Below the pieces are notes generated by a model. The model did not search any database. It was not told where the DNA came from and saw only the letters and a program-made list of their open reading frames with translations. The position numbers were made by a program, and so were the translations under genes. DNA of 64,000 nucleotides. Origin: Rosa chinensis (Eukaryota > Streptophyta > Magnoliopsida > Rosales > Rosaceae). The DNA lies in contig NC_037093.1 in assembly GCF_002994745.2 (NCBI RefSeq), forward strand, positions 44,310,384-44,374,383, written 5' to 3'. This document shows, piece by piece, positions 47,408-60,740 of the stretch (positions within the stretch are counted from its first letter, which is position 1; every line of letters starts with the position of its first letter).

Positions 47408-48580
47408 TGTATACTCAAAATTCAAAACCGACTGCTACCCTCTAAAGCCTTCACCAATAATTCAATCAATCCAAGCAAGAAGAGAAAAACCCAGATCCCT
47501 GATCAGTGAATCAAAGCCGTTCTTGATCACCCAAATCAACAATCCTGGCAACAAAGTGATCTAGCATCAGTATAAAGAACTCTATGAAACCAAGAGGCAG
47601 AGCAACACAGGCTTCTTATGTAGTCTCAGATCAAGGACCGAACACAATTGAATAAAAACAAAATAAGGTTGTTGAGTTTACCTGGAACATGAAGTACTTG
47701 ATGTGGTGAGGTGATGTGTCTGTCTGCAAATGCAGAGGCTGTAGAAATCTTTTAGGGCTGATGCAATATCTAATTTCTCAGCCAATTAAACCCAAAATGT
47801 AAAAGCAAGTCCAGCAAAAGATCCTACTCGCGCAGTGAAAGGTGGTAACTGATAAAGGCGGAAGAGGCCAAAGAGCAAACAGGGTTTTAGCCTTTTCGAG
47901 AACAGAGCGGTGGCTGATCGACACCTGCCCTCGTCCTCTCTTAGCCTTGCACGTCAGCTCCCTGTTTCAGATCACTGTTGTGAGTTTCATCATCATTCAC
48001 TAGCTGTGATTTGGGTTTTAAATTCTAGAAGATAAGGATAAAGAATTCAAATTTATTTGCAAATTGCACAACCCAAATGAGCAGAGTTGCTCTGTTTTAC
48101 TCTGTTTCTATGAGCAGTAATGTAGAAACTGACCCGGGATTTAAAGGGTTTTGCTGAAACAGTCCAGAAAACCCAAAATTGATTGGGATTTTGGGTTTTC
48201 TGGGGAGTCCTGCTTTTGGGAGAATTAGAATGCCAAACAAGGCCGTCTAGGTCTTAAACAAAACCTAAAGAGAAAATATTTAGAGCAAAAACAAATGCCA
48301 AAAGTTGAGATTTGACACAATTCCTAAACTAAACTAATCGCCGGTATGCTACAGCACAGCACAGCACCAACCCAGCTCAGCTCTGAATATTACTATTCAA
48401 TCAATGTCCATCATTACCATAACGACAAGAGCCAGAAACAATCAAGCAAATAAAGAAAGCAAAAGCATCTTAGGAAAAGAAAAGAAAAACTGTACAAATA
48501 CACAAAGGAATCTGTCCCACATCATAGTCTGGACTTATAGGTGTTCCTGTTGATATGGGGCTAGTCATGCGAGTTAAATC
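47408..48580. other. Leader and promoter region of the sugar transporter
   Basis: Minus-strand 5' UTR, probably with a leader intron (a donor-like CAG/GTAAAC lies near 47681 on the minus strand). It holds several T/C-rich stretches; no coding region is supported. Confidence 0.45.
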
Positions 48581-49945
48581 AATCTCTATTAGAAAAAACA
48601 AGCCATAATTTATTGCAATGATTTGAAAGATGAATTGAATCGAATCGAATCGGATTGTACTACCCTGTTGTAAACGGAACATAAACTCAATCAAGGGTAA
48701 GATTTTAAATTTCTCCGAAATTTCCGTAATTTTGAAGTACCGTAACAAAATTGATATAGCATATCATTTTCGTAAAGAGTTTCTCGAAATTTTCTGAAAT
48801 TTTCTATACATTTCGACAAAATTCTTAATTTTTAAAATATCTATACACAAAATATTTTTAAAAATTCACACCGAAATTGTCCAAAATTTATATGAAAATT
48901 ATATGTCACCAACAATGAATTTTTTTACTTCATACTTTAATAGAGAAAATATGAAATTTTGATTTTTTTTTTTTTTTTTTGGCAATCAAGTTGAATACAA
49001 CAATAAATATTTTGATTTTATCTACTACAAAGTTGAATGCTCTAACCACAACATAATTCCCTTTTAGCTTCGTCTCAAATGTCGTATGCTTCATATAATG
49101 TAACACCACATTTGGTAATTCCACAATCTCCGATATATAGATTGCATGTGGGAAGAGTACACACATACAATACCCAAGTGATGAAGTATCAAAATCATTT
49201 CCAACATTCATGTATTTTGGAGCAGTATTGTATGATACTAAATGGAAGCAGTTCAACCAGCTAGATCGAACCACATCATAGTAGCTTTTATATTCCTTTT
49301 GTAGTATTTGTTCATTTTCATTCACGGGGTTTTAGTATTACACCCCCCCCCCTTCCCCCCCGGCGCCCCATTCCGTTGTAATATTAATATTCTAATTATT
49401 AGTGAAAAAGAGGTGATGACCAAGCCTCCTCACTGGATTCTAGCCATAAAAAAAAAAAAAAAAAAAAATCACATTCACATTATCAATTATAAAGCACATT
49501 TACAATTACACATAGATAAAAACACTAATTTAGCCATCTACTACGGTACTAGTTAATTACTTGTCCATATTAAATATCACAATTCTATTATAAAGTATAA
49601 TTTTAGATAGTTAAATCAATCTCTATTAGAAAAAAAGAAGAAGCCATAAATAATTGCAATGATTCGAAAGATGAATTAAATCGAATCAAATCGGTTGTAC
49701 TACCTTGTTGTAAACGGAACATAAACTAAATCAAGGGATGTAGTTTACTTTAGTGCTAGTTCCACTCCCAATAGGCAAGGATCACCTCCTCTTTGGTTTA
49801 TTGAACACTCAAACTTGTCATTCTTATTTTGGTTTGGCTCAGATTCATAAGTGAAAGATGCATCGAGGAGTTTATTTCCCTTATTTTACAGTTATTTCTA
49901 CATATTATCTCTACAAAACGTATTTACACAAGGTATATTTTAGTT
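48580..49945. repeat. Dispersed repeat of unknown family, first block
   Basis: Two ~130-bp near-copies occur inside the block (48580-48715 and 49613-49740, both with GAATCGAATC..GG..TTGTACTACC). Parts recur at 57790-58296: a CTAGTTAATTACT..TCATATTAAATATCAC stretch (49548-49610 vs 57817-57875) and a 200-bp stretch with CCACTCCCAATAGGCAAGG (49730-49935 vs 58065-58275). It has no coding motif. A poly(C) run sits at 49345-49362. Confidence 0.75.
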
Positions 49946-50760
49946 TTTTTTTTTTTGAACCAATTCTCATTCAACTCAAGCCAGAATAGCACGGATACAT
50001 ACATTCCCTTGCCAACTCTATGGGCAAGTCTAGGACGTGGCATGCTAGCACCACTAATTAGACAACCAGTGCTCACTTATTTAAAAGCGAGCCTATACAC
50101 TATGAAAAAACATAATAAATAGGCTAAGTCTAAAAAATAAAACTTAAAAATTAGGCAAAAAAACATAGGTGCACAAGAGTGCTTAGAAGCCCAAGATCCT
50201 GACTACAAACCCTAGGCCCAACAACGAAAGCTCAGATTCATTCGATCTTCACAACTTGCACACCGCTCATACACCGACAGCCGCCCACCCCCTCCGTAGA
50301 CCACCACCTCGAGCTGTCATCCTGCCTCAAGAAAGACCATCGTCATGCTCTGCCATCAAGGCTTCCCTTGCGCCATAGGTAGATCTAGGGCCGAATCCCC
50401 ATACATCCAAGCAGCATGAAGCCTTAACAACGGTGCTTGCACAGCCGCTGCCGCCATCTGGGACCGAACCCATTTCGCCGCCACCCTCGTCCTTCTTGAA
50501 TCAGTGAGCATGAAGCTAGTCTGCCGCCGCTTCGATCCGAACAAATCCAAAAAACCCTCACTGCCAAACCGAAGGCAAAGCAAAATCAGAGGTCAGTGGA
50601 CCATATTCCATCCATCACCCGTCCGGCAGCATCACCATGTCGGCGACACCACGGGACAAGAAGGAAATCGCTGAAAGTCGGCCTTGGACTGGTTGCCTCT
50701 CTTCATTCATTCTCCACAGTGAGAAAAACTCAAAAAAGTTTTGAAAACACAATGGCAAGT
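49946..50760 (-). mobile_element. Non-LTR retroposon (minus strand) with 15-bp target-site duplication
   Basis: Exact AGGTATATTTTAGTT flanks at 49931-49945 and 50761-50775, and a plus-strand T run at the left edge (a minus-strand poly(A) tail). The GC-rich interior at 50200-50700 holds Pro/Arg/Ala-rich frames but no recognisable motif. Uninterrupted relatives of the target site occur at about 51250-51270 and 58264-58285, which confirms the insertion. Confidence 0.87.
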
Positions 50761-51600
50761 AGGTATATTTTAGTTAAGATGGCGCTTTAGTTTTGAAATT
50801 TAAAAAGAAAATGAACCTCAATTGTTTATATTCTCGTTACCTCAGTTACACATAAGTTAATATTCAATTTTAGTGTAAAATATTTAAAAAGTAAAATTAA
50901 AAACTTTTTCATACAGTAAATTCATGTCGGTTAAGGAGTTGCTACATTGCACCCAACAAGTTGCAAGGCTTTTATTCCACGGCAAGTCTGTCAAATTTAG
51001 AAGAATTAGGAAACCACTTTTATGTGGGTCTTCTAAAATCATGTATCATAATTCATGAATTAATATGGAATTCTTTTTCGTAAGTAAAAACGACGGGCTA
51101 GTTATATTTCTACAAGAAGTATTTTATTACTCAACAAAGAAGAATTGGAATTTCTTTAATGAGATCAATTCAGAAGTACTTTGTTTTTTTTTTATTTCCC
51201 TTATTTTACAGTTATTTCTACATATTAATCTCTATAAAATGTAATCATACAACGCATATTTTAGTTAAGATGGTGCTTTAATTTTCAAATTTAAAAAGAA
51301 AATGAACCTCAATTGTCATTAAATCTTTAATTATATTCTCGTTATCTTGATTACGCAATAAGTTAATGATCAATTTTAGTGTAAAATATTTAAAAAGTAA
51401 AAGTAAAAACTTTTCATACGGTAAATTCATGTCGATTAAGGAGTTGCTACACTGCACCAAACAAGTTGCAAGGCTTTTATTCCACTACTGGTCTGTCAAA
51501 TTTACAAGAATTAGGAAATCACTTTTATGTGGGTCTTCTAAAATCACCCTTCAAATCAAGTGATAACAAATCGAAGCAACTCATTATGTTTCTAAATCAA
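50761..51600. repeat. Direct duplication within the dispersed repeat
   Basis: The segment ATTTTAGTTAAGATGG...GGAGTTGCTACATTGCACC...TATGTGGGTCTTCTAAAATCA at 50766-51045 recurs at 51256-51547, ~490 bp away, with small differences. Between the copies is AT-rich filler. No coding role is seen. Confidence 0.8.
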
Positions 51601-52154
51601 GTGAAACTACTTGATGCAAAACTAACCGTTTTCTATAATTTCCAAGGTGTGATAATTTAAAGGAGTGCATTGTATTTGTATTTGGAAGTATTGAGATACT
51701 TTCAAACATTTAGTTATAAATATTGTAGACCACTTGTCTGAGTACCACTTACATCCCTTTTATGTGGTAGCTAATATAACAAATACGAGATAAGATTCTT
51801 TTATGATTTCGACAAAAAGTATCACGGAATATGCAATTATATTCTTCCATGTCAGAAAACAAGAGGCTTCCTCCCCTCCGGGTGAGGGACCTCCAATGGA
51901 GCCACGGCAGCGGGACGATGCCAACTTGCCACTTGCCACCAACCAGACAACCAGTGATCCAAGCCTTTTATTTAATTATGTCTCTCCTCTTCTCTTTTCT
52001 CTCACTTTGATTTTCTTTATTTTCTCTATCATTCCGACAAGCTGGCTTTAGGAGAGCTCAGTGGAAAGATAAGTTGAGATTGGTTGGCTTATATTATGGT
52101 TCAGTGGAGAAAATCTCAGCCAACGAATATGAAAGAAAAGGACACATACCATTA

Positions 52155-52583
52155 AGGGTTATTATCACAGTATCTAAATTTATTCTCTATTTTATTGATG
52201 GTATCTGAACTTCAATTTTGATCACAATCAGTACTTGAACTTTTCGATTTCATTTTTATAAATGGTACTTAACGCCACATTCGATCACTATTCTGGCCAA
52301 AAAAGCCAAATCTAAAAAAATAAAAAATAAAAAAATAAGTTCAAGGCAAGTCTATTACCAAAAAATCATCACTATATATAATCGCAACCCTCAAAATCAT
52401 CAAAAATCATCACTATGATCGCCTCTCATGCAATTTTTAGTCGGAATAGTGATCGGAGGTGGCTCTAGATACCATTTAAAATGAAGTCGAAAAGTTCGGT
52501 TACTGGTTGTGATCAAAATTGAAGTTCAGGTACCATCGATAATATTGAGGTATAGTTCAGGTACCATTTGTGATAATAACCCT
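52155..52583. mobile_element. MITE with ~120-bp inverted repeats, 429 bp
   Basis: The left arm starts AGGGTTATTATCACA and matches the reverse complement of the right arm over about 120 bp, including CTGAACTTCAATTTTGATCA and GAACTTTTCGA. Flanks are ATTA on both sides (52151-52154, 52584-52587). The centre is short and non-coding. Superfamily is uncertain because a 4-bp duplication is unusual; TTA-type Harbinger ends with an extra base are possible. Confidence 0.82.
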
Positions 52584-52587
52584 ATTA

Positions 52588-53228
52588 TTAAACACTGTTT
52601 GGTTATGATCTCCACTCTCCTTTGTTTTCTAGGCTTTAAACCCAAATTTCAATTTCATTGGTGTGGTATGATCTTTGTGTCTACTCTTTACTATAATGAA
52701 TTTGTGCTTGTATCACAAGAAATGTAAAGAGAAGAAGAACTACTGTGCTGAGTAAAAAAAAAATCACTGAAGAGAAAATGCAACCGTGAGCTGTGCTCTC
52801 ATGCCCATGTGGTTTGAGGCGAGCACTCGCACATCCATCTTGTTAGGGAAACAAACTCTAATTTCAGCGTGAACTTCCGGTAGTGCTCCACTACTGGCAT
52901 CGAATTTCTCTGGCTGAGCAAACACCAATTTCATGCCAACTTCTCCGCATCTTCATGTACAAAGACCTCTAATCCATGTGCTCTTTCACTGCCTCTGTCA
53001 TTAACAAATTCAGCAACATTGGCCCCTTGGAAAATAAACCATTGATCAACTTCTCGTTATAATAACATGCAATACAAGTTCAACTTTATTATTCTGATAC
53101 ATTAATCAAATTAAAATCTGCACTTATTAGCTTAGGAATCAAAGTTTCTGAGGTTTTGAAACGAGGTTCTTGTGACCGCAGAAATAGAATAAAATGAACA
53201 GTCTGACCTAACAAAACTCCCTATCTAT
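52588..53228. other. Unassigned intergenic DNA
   Basis: AT-rich. I see no gene, RNA or element ends. Confidence 0.4.
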
Positions 53229-53236
53229 GGGACACC

Positions 53237-53319
53237 CAGGGCCGGCCCTGGGTATAGGCCCAGCAGACTTGTGCCTATAGCCCCCAAATTTCATGGGCCC
53301 CCGAAATTAAACCAAGTTT

Positions 53320-53366
<47 letters not shown>

Positions 53367-54108
53367 AAATGTAATATGTGTCCCAGATATTGATCTGGCT
53401 TGTCGTTCTGTCGCATCAAAAAAAAATCTTGTCGTTCTATACTTCTTCTACGCGGCTACTCGGCGAGAGACTCAGAGACAGCGACTCTTGTTCTTCCCCA
53501 ATCCCAAATTCTGAATTCTTAAATCTCAAACCTAGCAGGTAATTGATCATTAGATCATCGATTCATCGTGGCCAATAATCACCATCATGTGCAATTATTC
53601 TTTGAGTTTTCTTGTTCTTCGTAACTTGTTGTTTTATTAATTTTTCTGAATTTCTGGGCAAATTTGGGAATTGACAAGAAGGAAAGAGCGATTGAATTTG
53701 ACTTTTTGAGACTAACACAACAATTTCGTTGGGTAAGTCTGTAAGTATTCTTTGCAAATTTAAATGCTTTTCGATGAATCAATGATTAAACTTTTTGGGT
53801 TTGTTTTCTTTAATTTTTTTTTCTTATTTGATTCGTCTGAACTAATAGTTATAACTTATTATGAATTAAGTGCATGATGCTTATTTGTTTATGGAATAAT
53901 GCCGTAGTGGTATCAGTATCAGATGCAAGCTAGAAGCTTATTTTTTATTTTTTTTTTATACATAAACCACAAAGCTGTACTCTTCTTATTTTACATACAT
54001 GAATATATAATCAGCCTTCTTTTTGGAATAGTCATCATATATTTGAAGGTGGGGGAGCCCCATTCTTGTTTTTCGCCTAGAGCCCCTGAAAACTAAGGGC
54101 CGGCCCTG
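53237..54108. mobile_element. Non-autonomous hAT element (CAGGGCCGGCCC ends)
   Basis: Ends CAGGGCCGGCCC at 53237 and its reverse complement at 54097-54108. Flanks GGGACACC and GGGACACT match at 7 of 8 bases, an 8-bp hAT duplication. Subterminal C- and G-rich repeats (GCCCCC, GGGCCCCCG) fit the common plant hAT family with these ends. A (TA)n(TG)n run lies at 53320-53360. No transposase is present. Confidence 0.85.
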
Positions 54109-54253
54109 GGGACACTTGAACCAACTTCACAACATGGAGGGGCACCAAATTTTAATCTACATGTCCATCATCTGCATTATTGATTTTGGAAGAAATATGA
54201 ACCTTCCAGATAAAAATTCACTTCCTTTGCCTCCATCTCATAATGAAACGGGC

Positions 54254-54519
54254 TAGCTTGCAGGTCCATATAGCAAGAGAAAAACCCTAAAAAAAAAATT
54301 TATAAAAAATTGAATCTTCAGGTGACGGGAATTTTGTGAAAAAGAGAAACTCAGATTGGCAGAGTTTAGCGGGCCACGGTGGATCAGGGCAGCTTGCAGG
54401 TCCATATAGCAAGAGAAAAACCCAAAAAAAAAAAATTTGAATCTTCAGGTGACTGGAATTTTGTGAAAAAGAGAAACTCCGATTGGCAGAGTTTAGCGGG
54501 CCACGGTGGATCAGGGCAG
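54254..54519. repeat. ~130-bp direct tandem duplication
   Basis: The unit starting AGCTTGCAGGTCCATATAGC at 54254 is repeated at 54390, each with TTCAGGTGAC, GATTGGCAGAGTTTAGCGGG and CCACGGTGGATCAGGGC. The copies differ by a few bases and A-run length. Confidence 0.92.
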
Positions 54520-54659
54520 CACTGACATGTTATCCTTCCACTGTAAGGAGTGGGAGGTTATCGCTGCCTTCGCCCAGACCACATAGCCCAACTCCTTGCT
54601 TGGAATGGGCAGGTCAGAAAGGAGCTGCGCCTGACCCGACCCGCTAAGACAGAGCCAAC

Positions 54660-57255
54660 TGTCACTCCCCTGATTTTTAACAAAATAAAAATCGATATAT
54701 AATCTCATAATTATACATGCGTGATGGTTCAGCCATCAATCCACAATACCTGGAAACTTTTCCCTTTAACCCAAGTACATATTGATGCCCTGAAACTTAC
54801 TATATCAATATTGACCCGCTCCACAGAGTCATATATTACATAAGCTTACGAATTAAATTGTCATCACAAAATAAAACGTAAATGCTCCTTAGAGCGTACT
54901 ACATAGAGGAAGTCATAACAATGGCAAAGCCAACAAAATTTGCTTCCTACCAGTTCTGCTGCCAACAAGCTACCTTAGCTTCAGCCACGATTATCCTGAC
55001 CTGCAGGATTAACCCCTACACCATTGAATAGTGCACCGGGTTGCCACACAACAAACCCGGTAAACTTATGAAAGCTTGTATGAGTAACTCATAAACATCA
55101 ATCAATAACTCACACAAATTAACTTAAGGAAACAATGCAACCCTGATTTCTTCTAACATTCCATGTCCTTTCCACCGAAGGGACAACATAAGTCACCGCT
55201 GTGACAATGTTCTATTTGCTAACTTAACCATCAAGAAGCAAATCAAGTCTCATCTAGACAATAAAAGAAGAATACTCTCGGAATTCTCTTTTAAACTACA
55301 TACTTATGAGTCTCCAGCAACCTCGACCTTTACCCCCATAAGCTACAATGGCAGACAGACTAGAACTCTAACTGATCGTAACCACTCGCCCAGCCAAAGG
55401 CGTGATTCCCGATTCCTTGCCTTGGTCACCATCTGCGACCTGTCACCATATGTGACATATGATTTCAGACCCCGTCTGGTCTTAGAATCAAACGTTAAGG
55501 TCACCATCTGCGACCTGTCACCATCTGTAACATATGATCTTCAGACCCCGTCTGGTCTTAAAATTAAACGTTAAGTAAGTCGCACCGGACGTTTTGAGAC
55601 CTAAAACGTTACATAATCTAATTTCGGATTTCCCCATCCCTGCTCGCCATCTGTGACTCTTGGTACAAGGACCAATACATTTAAAATAAGTCACGCTTGA
55701 CTCAAAAATGTAACATCAAACTCAATACTTTTAAAACAATAGAAAACATATTTTTCCACAATATTATTTCCTGAAAAGTCGCCTTCAACAATAATATGAA
55801 CAAAATCATGCATATTATTCCGTCACATATCACTCACAAGAATATATATATTTCACGTAAATATATATATACATAGTCATTCGCTCAGGAATGCCTACTA
55901 ATACCAACTATAGTTTGCAGTTAAACAAATAACGCCAAAACAATAATGGCAACTCCGTTCGTAAATGAACATTGTGAGATTACTCACCTCGAAACTCCCG
56001 CTGCGTCTTCACACCACTAGACTACTTATAGAACGCACTCTGTCAAGCACCTAAGGAAATCACAGCCTTGATTCAGTCAACAAATCACAAATAATTAAAG
56101 TTTGAATCCCCAAATCGAACCAAAATCCCAAAGTAATGCCAAATGAGGCGAAACCACATCCGAGACATCCCAAAGTCTCTGGAATACTTCCACGATCGAT
56201 ATATCCAAACCACAAGTCGATCGGAGGCTCGAATCCTCATAGATCAAGTAAATCGGAATGTCCGAAATAGTAAAAATCATAACAAATTCATACGAATTCC
56301 AAAAATTGCGTATTATATATCGAAACGCTCATATTGACAAGTAGAAGATATATAATACTAGAAATAGTCCCTTATATGGCCGAAATGCCGCCAGAACGGC
56401 GACAACCAAAACTCAATATTTCACAAAACTCCCAACATCAAAGATGTTCATCTCAGCATGCTTATCAATTTTCATAACTAGCATGAAGTCAAAATCGAAG
56501 CGTAAAGGGTTGAAAACTACCTTGCAAACCGAGAATCACTGTTCAATCCGAGTTGAACCAAGTTTCACGTGAATTGGTCCAAACAACCACCAAGGATCGA
56601 CTAAGGAGGCTGCTGCGAGCTCCCCAAGCCTGGTTTGAAGCTTCACCAACGTCGGAGATCGGAGAACCGATCAGATCCGACTGCACTTGAAAATCGCTGC
56701 CTTACAGCTCCGTCGTGGGTAAGAATCGCTGCTAAAGGATGCCAGAGGGAGGTGTGCACGGCGGAGACGAGCTCATCTGGAAAGTTTCACCACCGGAGAT
56801 CGCCGGAAAAGCCGGGTCTAGGTCAGGTCAGTAGAATTTCTTTGATACTGAAGGTATCAGTCGAGAGAGAAGAGAGAGGAAGCAGAATTTCCGGAAATGG
56901 AAATTGGAATTATGAAGATATTTTCGGAAATTCCCTATTTATACCAAAATGGAAACCTTTTCCAATGGCCAATGGCCATAACTTTTTCATACAAACTCCG
57001 ATTTTCGAGTTCTATATGTCTACGAACTCGTATCGACGAGCTCTACAACTTTCGTAAAGAAAGTTTTCTAAGAATCCCAGCGTATAAAAAGTCAAACTTC
57101 ACACAACCCCATAAACTGTGAAATTCAAATAATTATAAGTACGAAAACCATTCCACTTCACATACAACTTACGAATCAAGCACAATAACAATTTTTCGTA
57201 CAACTGGTCCATTATTAATTACCAAAATTAAATAACGAAAATCCAGGTCATCACA
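54660..57255. mobile_element. 2.6-kb solo LTR, CCAAC target duplication
   Basis: Starts TGTCACTCCCC and ends GGTCATCACA, with exact 5-bp flanks CCAAC at 54655-54659 and 57256-57260. It is colinear with the solo LTR at 28946-32068 (shared blocks near the start, the CCTGACCTGCAGGATTAACC block, the AACTATAGTTTGCAGTTAA block and the GC-richer tail) but has only about one unit of the 129-bp array. No internal retrotransposon genes, so a solo LTR is the simplest reading. Confidence 0.87.
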
Positions 57256-57260
57256 CCAAC

Positions 57261-58296
57261 GTTCCGACACCTTGATGCCCCCACTCGGGTTATAAGCTCG
57301 AATTACCAAGCTCGGCAATACTCAATGCTTGCAATTAATATATAAAGCTAGTTGCTCATATAATTTCTTCGGTGTGGGAGAACTTCTCTTATTAGCTAAC
57401 TTAACATGAAAGGTCTATTTTGAAGCTCAAATTTCATTCATTACAGATTGGATGAATAAATAGTTTGAAGCTTTTCATTGCTGGGTGTAATAAACAACTT
57501 AAAACAGGAGGTACTATGCAAAATGATTCATATGCTTCTCCTAGTCCGAACCTTGTTTTATATAAAGTAACACCTCATTTTCCTTGGTTTCCTCAGGTTT
57601 CATGGACATTTTCGTACTCTGATCTCCTTATAAGAAGAATTTTATTTATGTATTTCAATTGGTCAATGTGATGCCAATGATCTGAAGCATTACAGGTTCA
57701 TGTGTCTATTTCCTTTAGGGAACAAATAAATTAATTAGTCTACTTTAAGAGACGAGTAAATAGAATAGCAATACTATTCTAGTTAATTACACATAGTACA
57801 ACAACCTACTACAGTACTAGTTAATTACTCGTTCATATTAAATATCACAATTCTATTATAATGTATAATTTTAGAGAGACTACATTGTGAATAGGTTTAT
57901 TATAAATTAGTTTAGTCTATGTAAAAATTTCATTCAAAAATATCATTTTTTAAATGCAAATTAATGTGTTCTTTATTTTTAAAAGAATTTCCACCGAAAT
58001 TTCCTTAGATTTGAAGTACCGAAATCGAAACCGAAACTGAAATTTGAATCCTGATAAACTAAATCAAGGGAAGTAGTTTACCTTAGTGTTAGTTCCACTT
58101 CCAATAGGCAAGGATCACCTCCTCTTTGGTTTACTGAACACTCAAACTTGTCATTCTTATTTTGGTTTGGCTCAAATTCATGAGTGAAAGATGCATCGAG
58201 GAGTTTATTTCCCTTATTTTACAGTTAGTTCTACATATTAATCTCTACAAAATGTATTTACACAAGGTATATTAGTTAAGATGGTGTTTTAGTTTT
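57261..58296. repeat. Unassigned DNA and second block of the dispersed repeat
   Basis: 57261-57780 shows nothing recognisable. 57790-58296 matches parts of 49530-49945. The unfilled target sequence AAGGTATATTAGTTAAGATGG at ~58264-58284 is the pre-insertion version of the site occupied at 49931. Confidence 0.6.
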
Positions 58297-60740
58297 TGTA
58301 ATACCCCGGAAATTCGTTATTATTTTTCCAAGGATTTTTCGGAATTAATTCTGTGATTGTTGGGAGTACGTGGTTCGGGAATGGAGTGGAATTATTTTTG
58401 GACAAATAATTATTCGAATTTCACAGTTTTAGGGGGGTCACGAAGTTTGACTTTTATACATTGGGTTTCTCCGAAAACTTCCTTCATAAAAGTCGTAGAG
58501 CACGTCGATACAAGTTCATAGATATATGGAATGCAGAAATCGGAGTTCTTATGGAGAAATTATGGCCGTCGCAAAAAGTTTATATTTTGGTTAAATAGAA
58601 AAGTTTTCGGAAAAATTCAGAAAAAAAAACCTAATTTCCGTTTTTGAAAACTTTTTCTCTCTCTTCTCTCTTGAGACGCAGTCGGGGACTGATTTTCGTT
58701 CGCTGATTTCTTCCTCCTCCAACCACCGTTTGACGTGCCACTTCGCCCCACTTCCCTCTCCAAGGCTGGTAAGTTTCATCACCTGGGTCGAGCCGTGAAC
58801 GGCCGAGCAATGGCGGAAAGAGGAGGCGGCGCTGCATTCGGGGGCCTCGTCGGAACTCATGTTTCCAGCCACCTCAGGCAGAGTTTCTTAAGGGCTTTTG
58901 GAGCCCAGAGGACGTAGAAGTTTTCTCCCAAGGTGGCTTGCAACGATTCAACTTGTGGAGATCGAATTTTGGAGATTAGGATTCTAGGGTTCAACGGATC
59001 TCTGAGATTTTGAGGTAAATTTCGGCCATATGGCTTCGATTTAGACTTTGTGCTAGTTATGGATGTTGATGTACATGTTGAGAAGAAGAGTTTTGCATAG
59101 GTCTCGCCACTCAATTCGGAGGTCGGCAGCGGTGCTGCCACCGCCTGTGGCTGCTTTTTCTGGCTGCTTCAGGCCACCTCAGGGAATGTTTCTGTTCCTA
59201 ATTTAGATCTACTCGTTGATACGAGCATTTCAATATACAACACTTAATTTTTGGAGATCGTATGAGCATATTAGGGTTTTTGTGATTTCGAACAGTTCGG
59301 TTTTCGATCCGTATGGATTCGATTGTCTGATCGACTTGTAGCTTTGGCATATCCATCGTAGAAGTATTCTGGAGACTTTGATTGGTGTCGGATGAGGCTT
59401 CGCCTCGATTGGTGTTACTTTTGGGGATTTTAGTTCAAACGGGGGTTTCGTATTTTAATCACTTGTGATTTATGTACTAAGTTGAGACCGTATGTGATTA
59501 GGTACTTGACGAAGTATTCTTGGACGGTTATTTTGTGGTTGTGCTACTCTGTTCTATATAGAAGATGCAGTAGGATTCAAAGGTGAGTAATCTCACAATT
59601 TTCATTTACGAACGAAGTTACCTTATCGTTTTGGGAGTTATTTATTTAACTGCAAACTATAGTTGACATTAGTGGCATTCCTGAGTGAATGACTACGTGT
59701 GTGTGTATATATATTTACATGAAATATGTATATTCTTATGGGTTGATAGGTGATTTAAGCAATATGGATTGATGGGTTTCATTCTATTGTTTTGAGGCTT
59801 GACTTTTCGGGAGACAATGTGTTAGGAATTGAGAATTTCTATTGTTTTGAGAAATATCAAGATTTGGTGTGAGTTGCTTTAACGAGAGTTGAAATGTTTG
59901 ATCAAACGACTGGGGGTCTGAAGATCTGAGAGTTACGGGTTGTGATTTCTTCTTTTGAGTTGATTTAACATTTTGGTTCTAGAGTGACTTGCTTAATGTT
60001 TCAAATCTGGTGACGGGGTCTGACGATTAAGAAGTCACGGTGTGACATCTCTTTTTGATTTAGTTTAACATTTTGGGTCCAGACCAACTTGCTTAATATT
60101 TTGATCTGACGACTGGGGAAGTCTGATGATTGGGGTCACAGGTGGTGACATATCCTTTGAGAGTTTAGTAACATTTGGTCCTGAGTGACCGCTTTTAAAT
60201 GTTTTGATCTGAAAGTCGGGGACCTAAGGATTCGGGGTCGCTGGGAGTGACCTCAGACATATATATCGAGACTTCACGCCTTTGGCTGGGTGAGTGGATA
60301 CAATCAGTTAGATCTCTAGTCTGCTATCATTGTATTCATGGGGAGTAGCGGGGAGCGACTTGATGCTCATGAGTAAGCGTTTTAAAGGAAGTTTTGGGGA
60401 TTCTTTCTTTAAATGTCCAGGGTGGACTTGGTTAGCATATTTAATTGTCAGAGTTTCAATTAATATGATTTTATCACGGGGTGGCTTTTGTTGTTTCTTT
60501 GGGGAAAACATATTTAATTGTCAGAATTTCAATTAATATCTTTTGTCACGGGGTGACTTTTGATATTTTCTTTTGGGAAAAAAATATTGTTTTTGAGAAG
60601 CATGATATGTGTTCCTTTTTCTCGAGTTGAAAAGTATTCCTCGTTTTGGTGAGAGTTTGTTGGGTTATGTTTTGAGTTACTCATACGAGCTTTCATAAGC
60701 TTACAGGGTTTGTTGTGTGGCAACCCGGTGCACTATTCGA
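58297..60740 (-). mobile_element. Third LTR of the same family, inverted, cut by a copia element
   Basis: The left edge TGTAATACCCC is the reverse complement of the LTR 3' end (GGGGTATTACA). Reverse-complement blocks of the family are present: CAAACTATAGTTGACATTAG near 59645, array-like TCACGGGGTGACTTTTGA near 60545 and TTGTGTGGCAACCCGGTGCAC at 60712. The match stops at about 60740 where copia sequence begins; the remaining LTR end must lie beyond the copia insertion, outside the window or lost. Confidence 0.8.
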
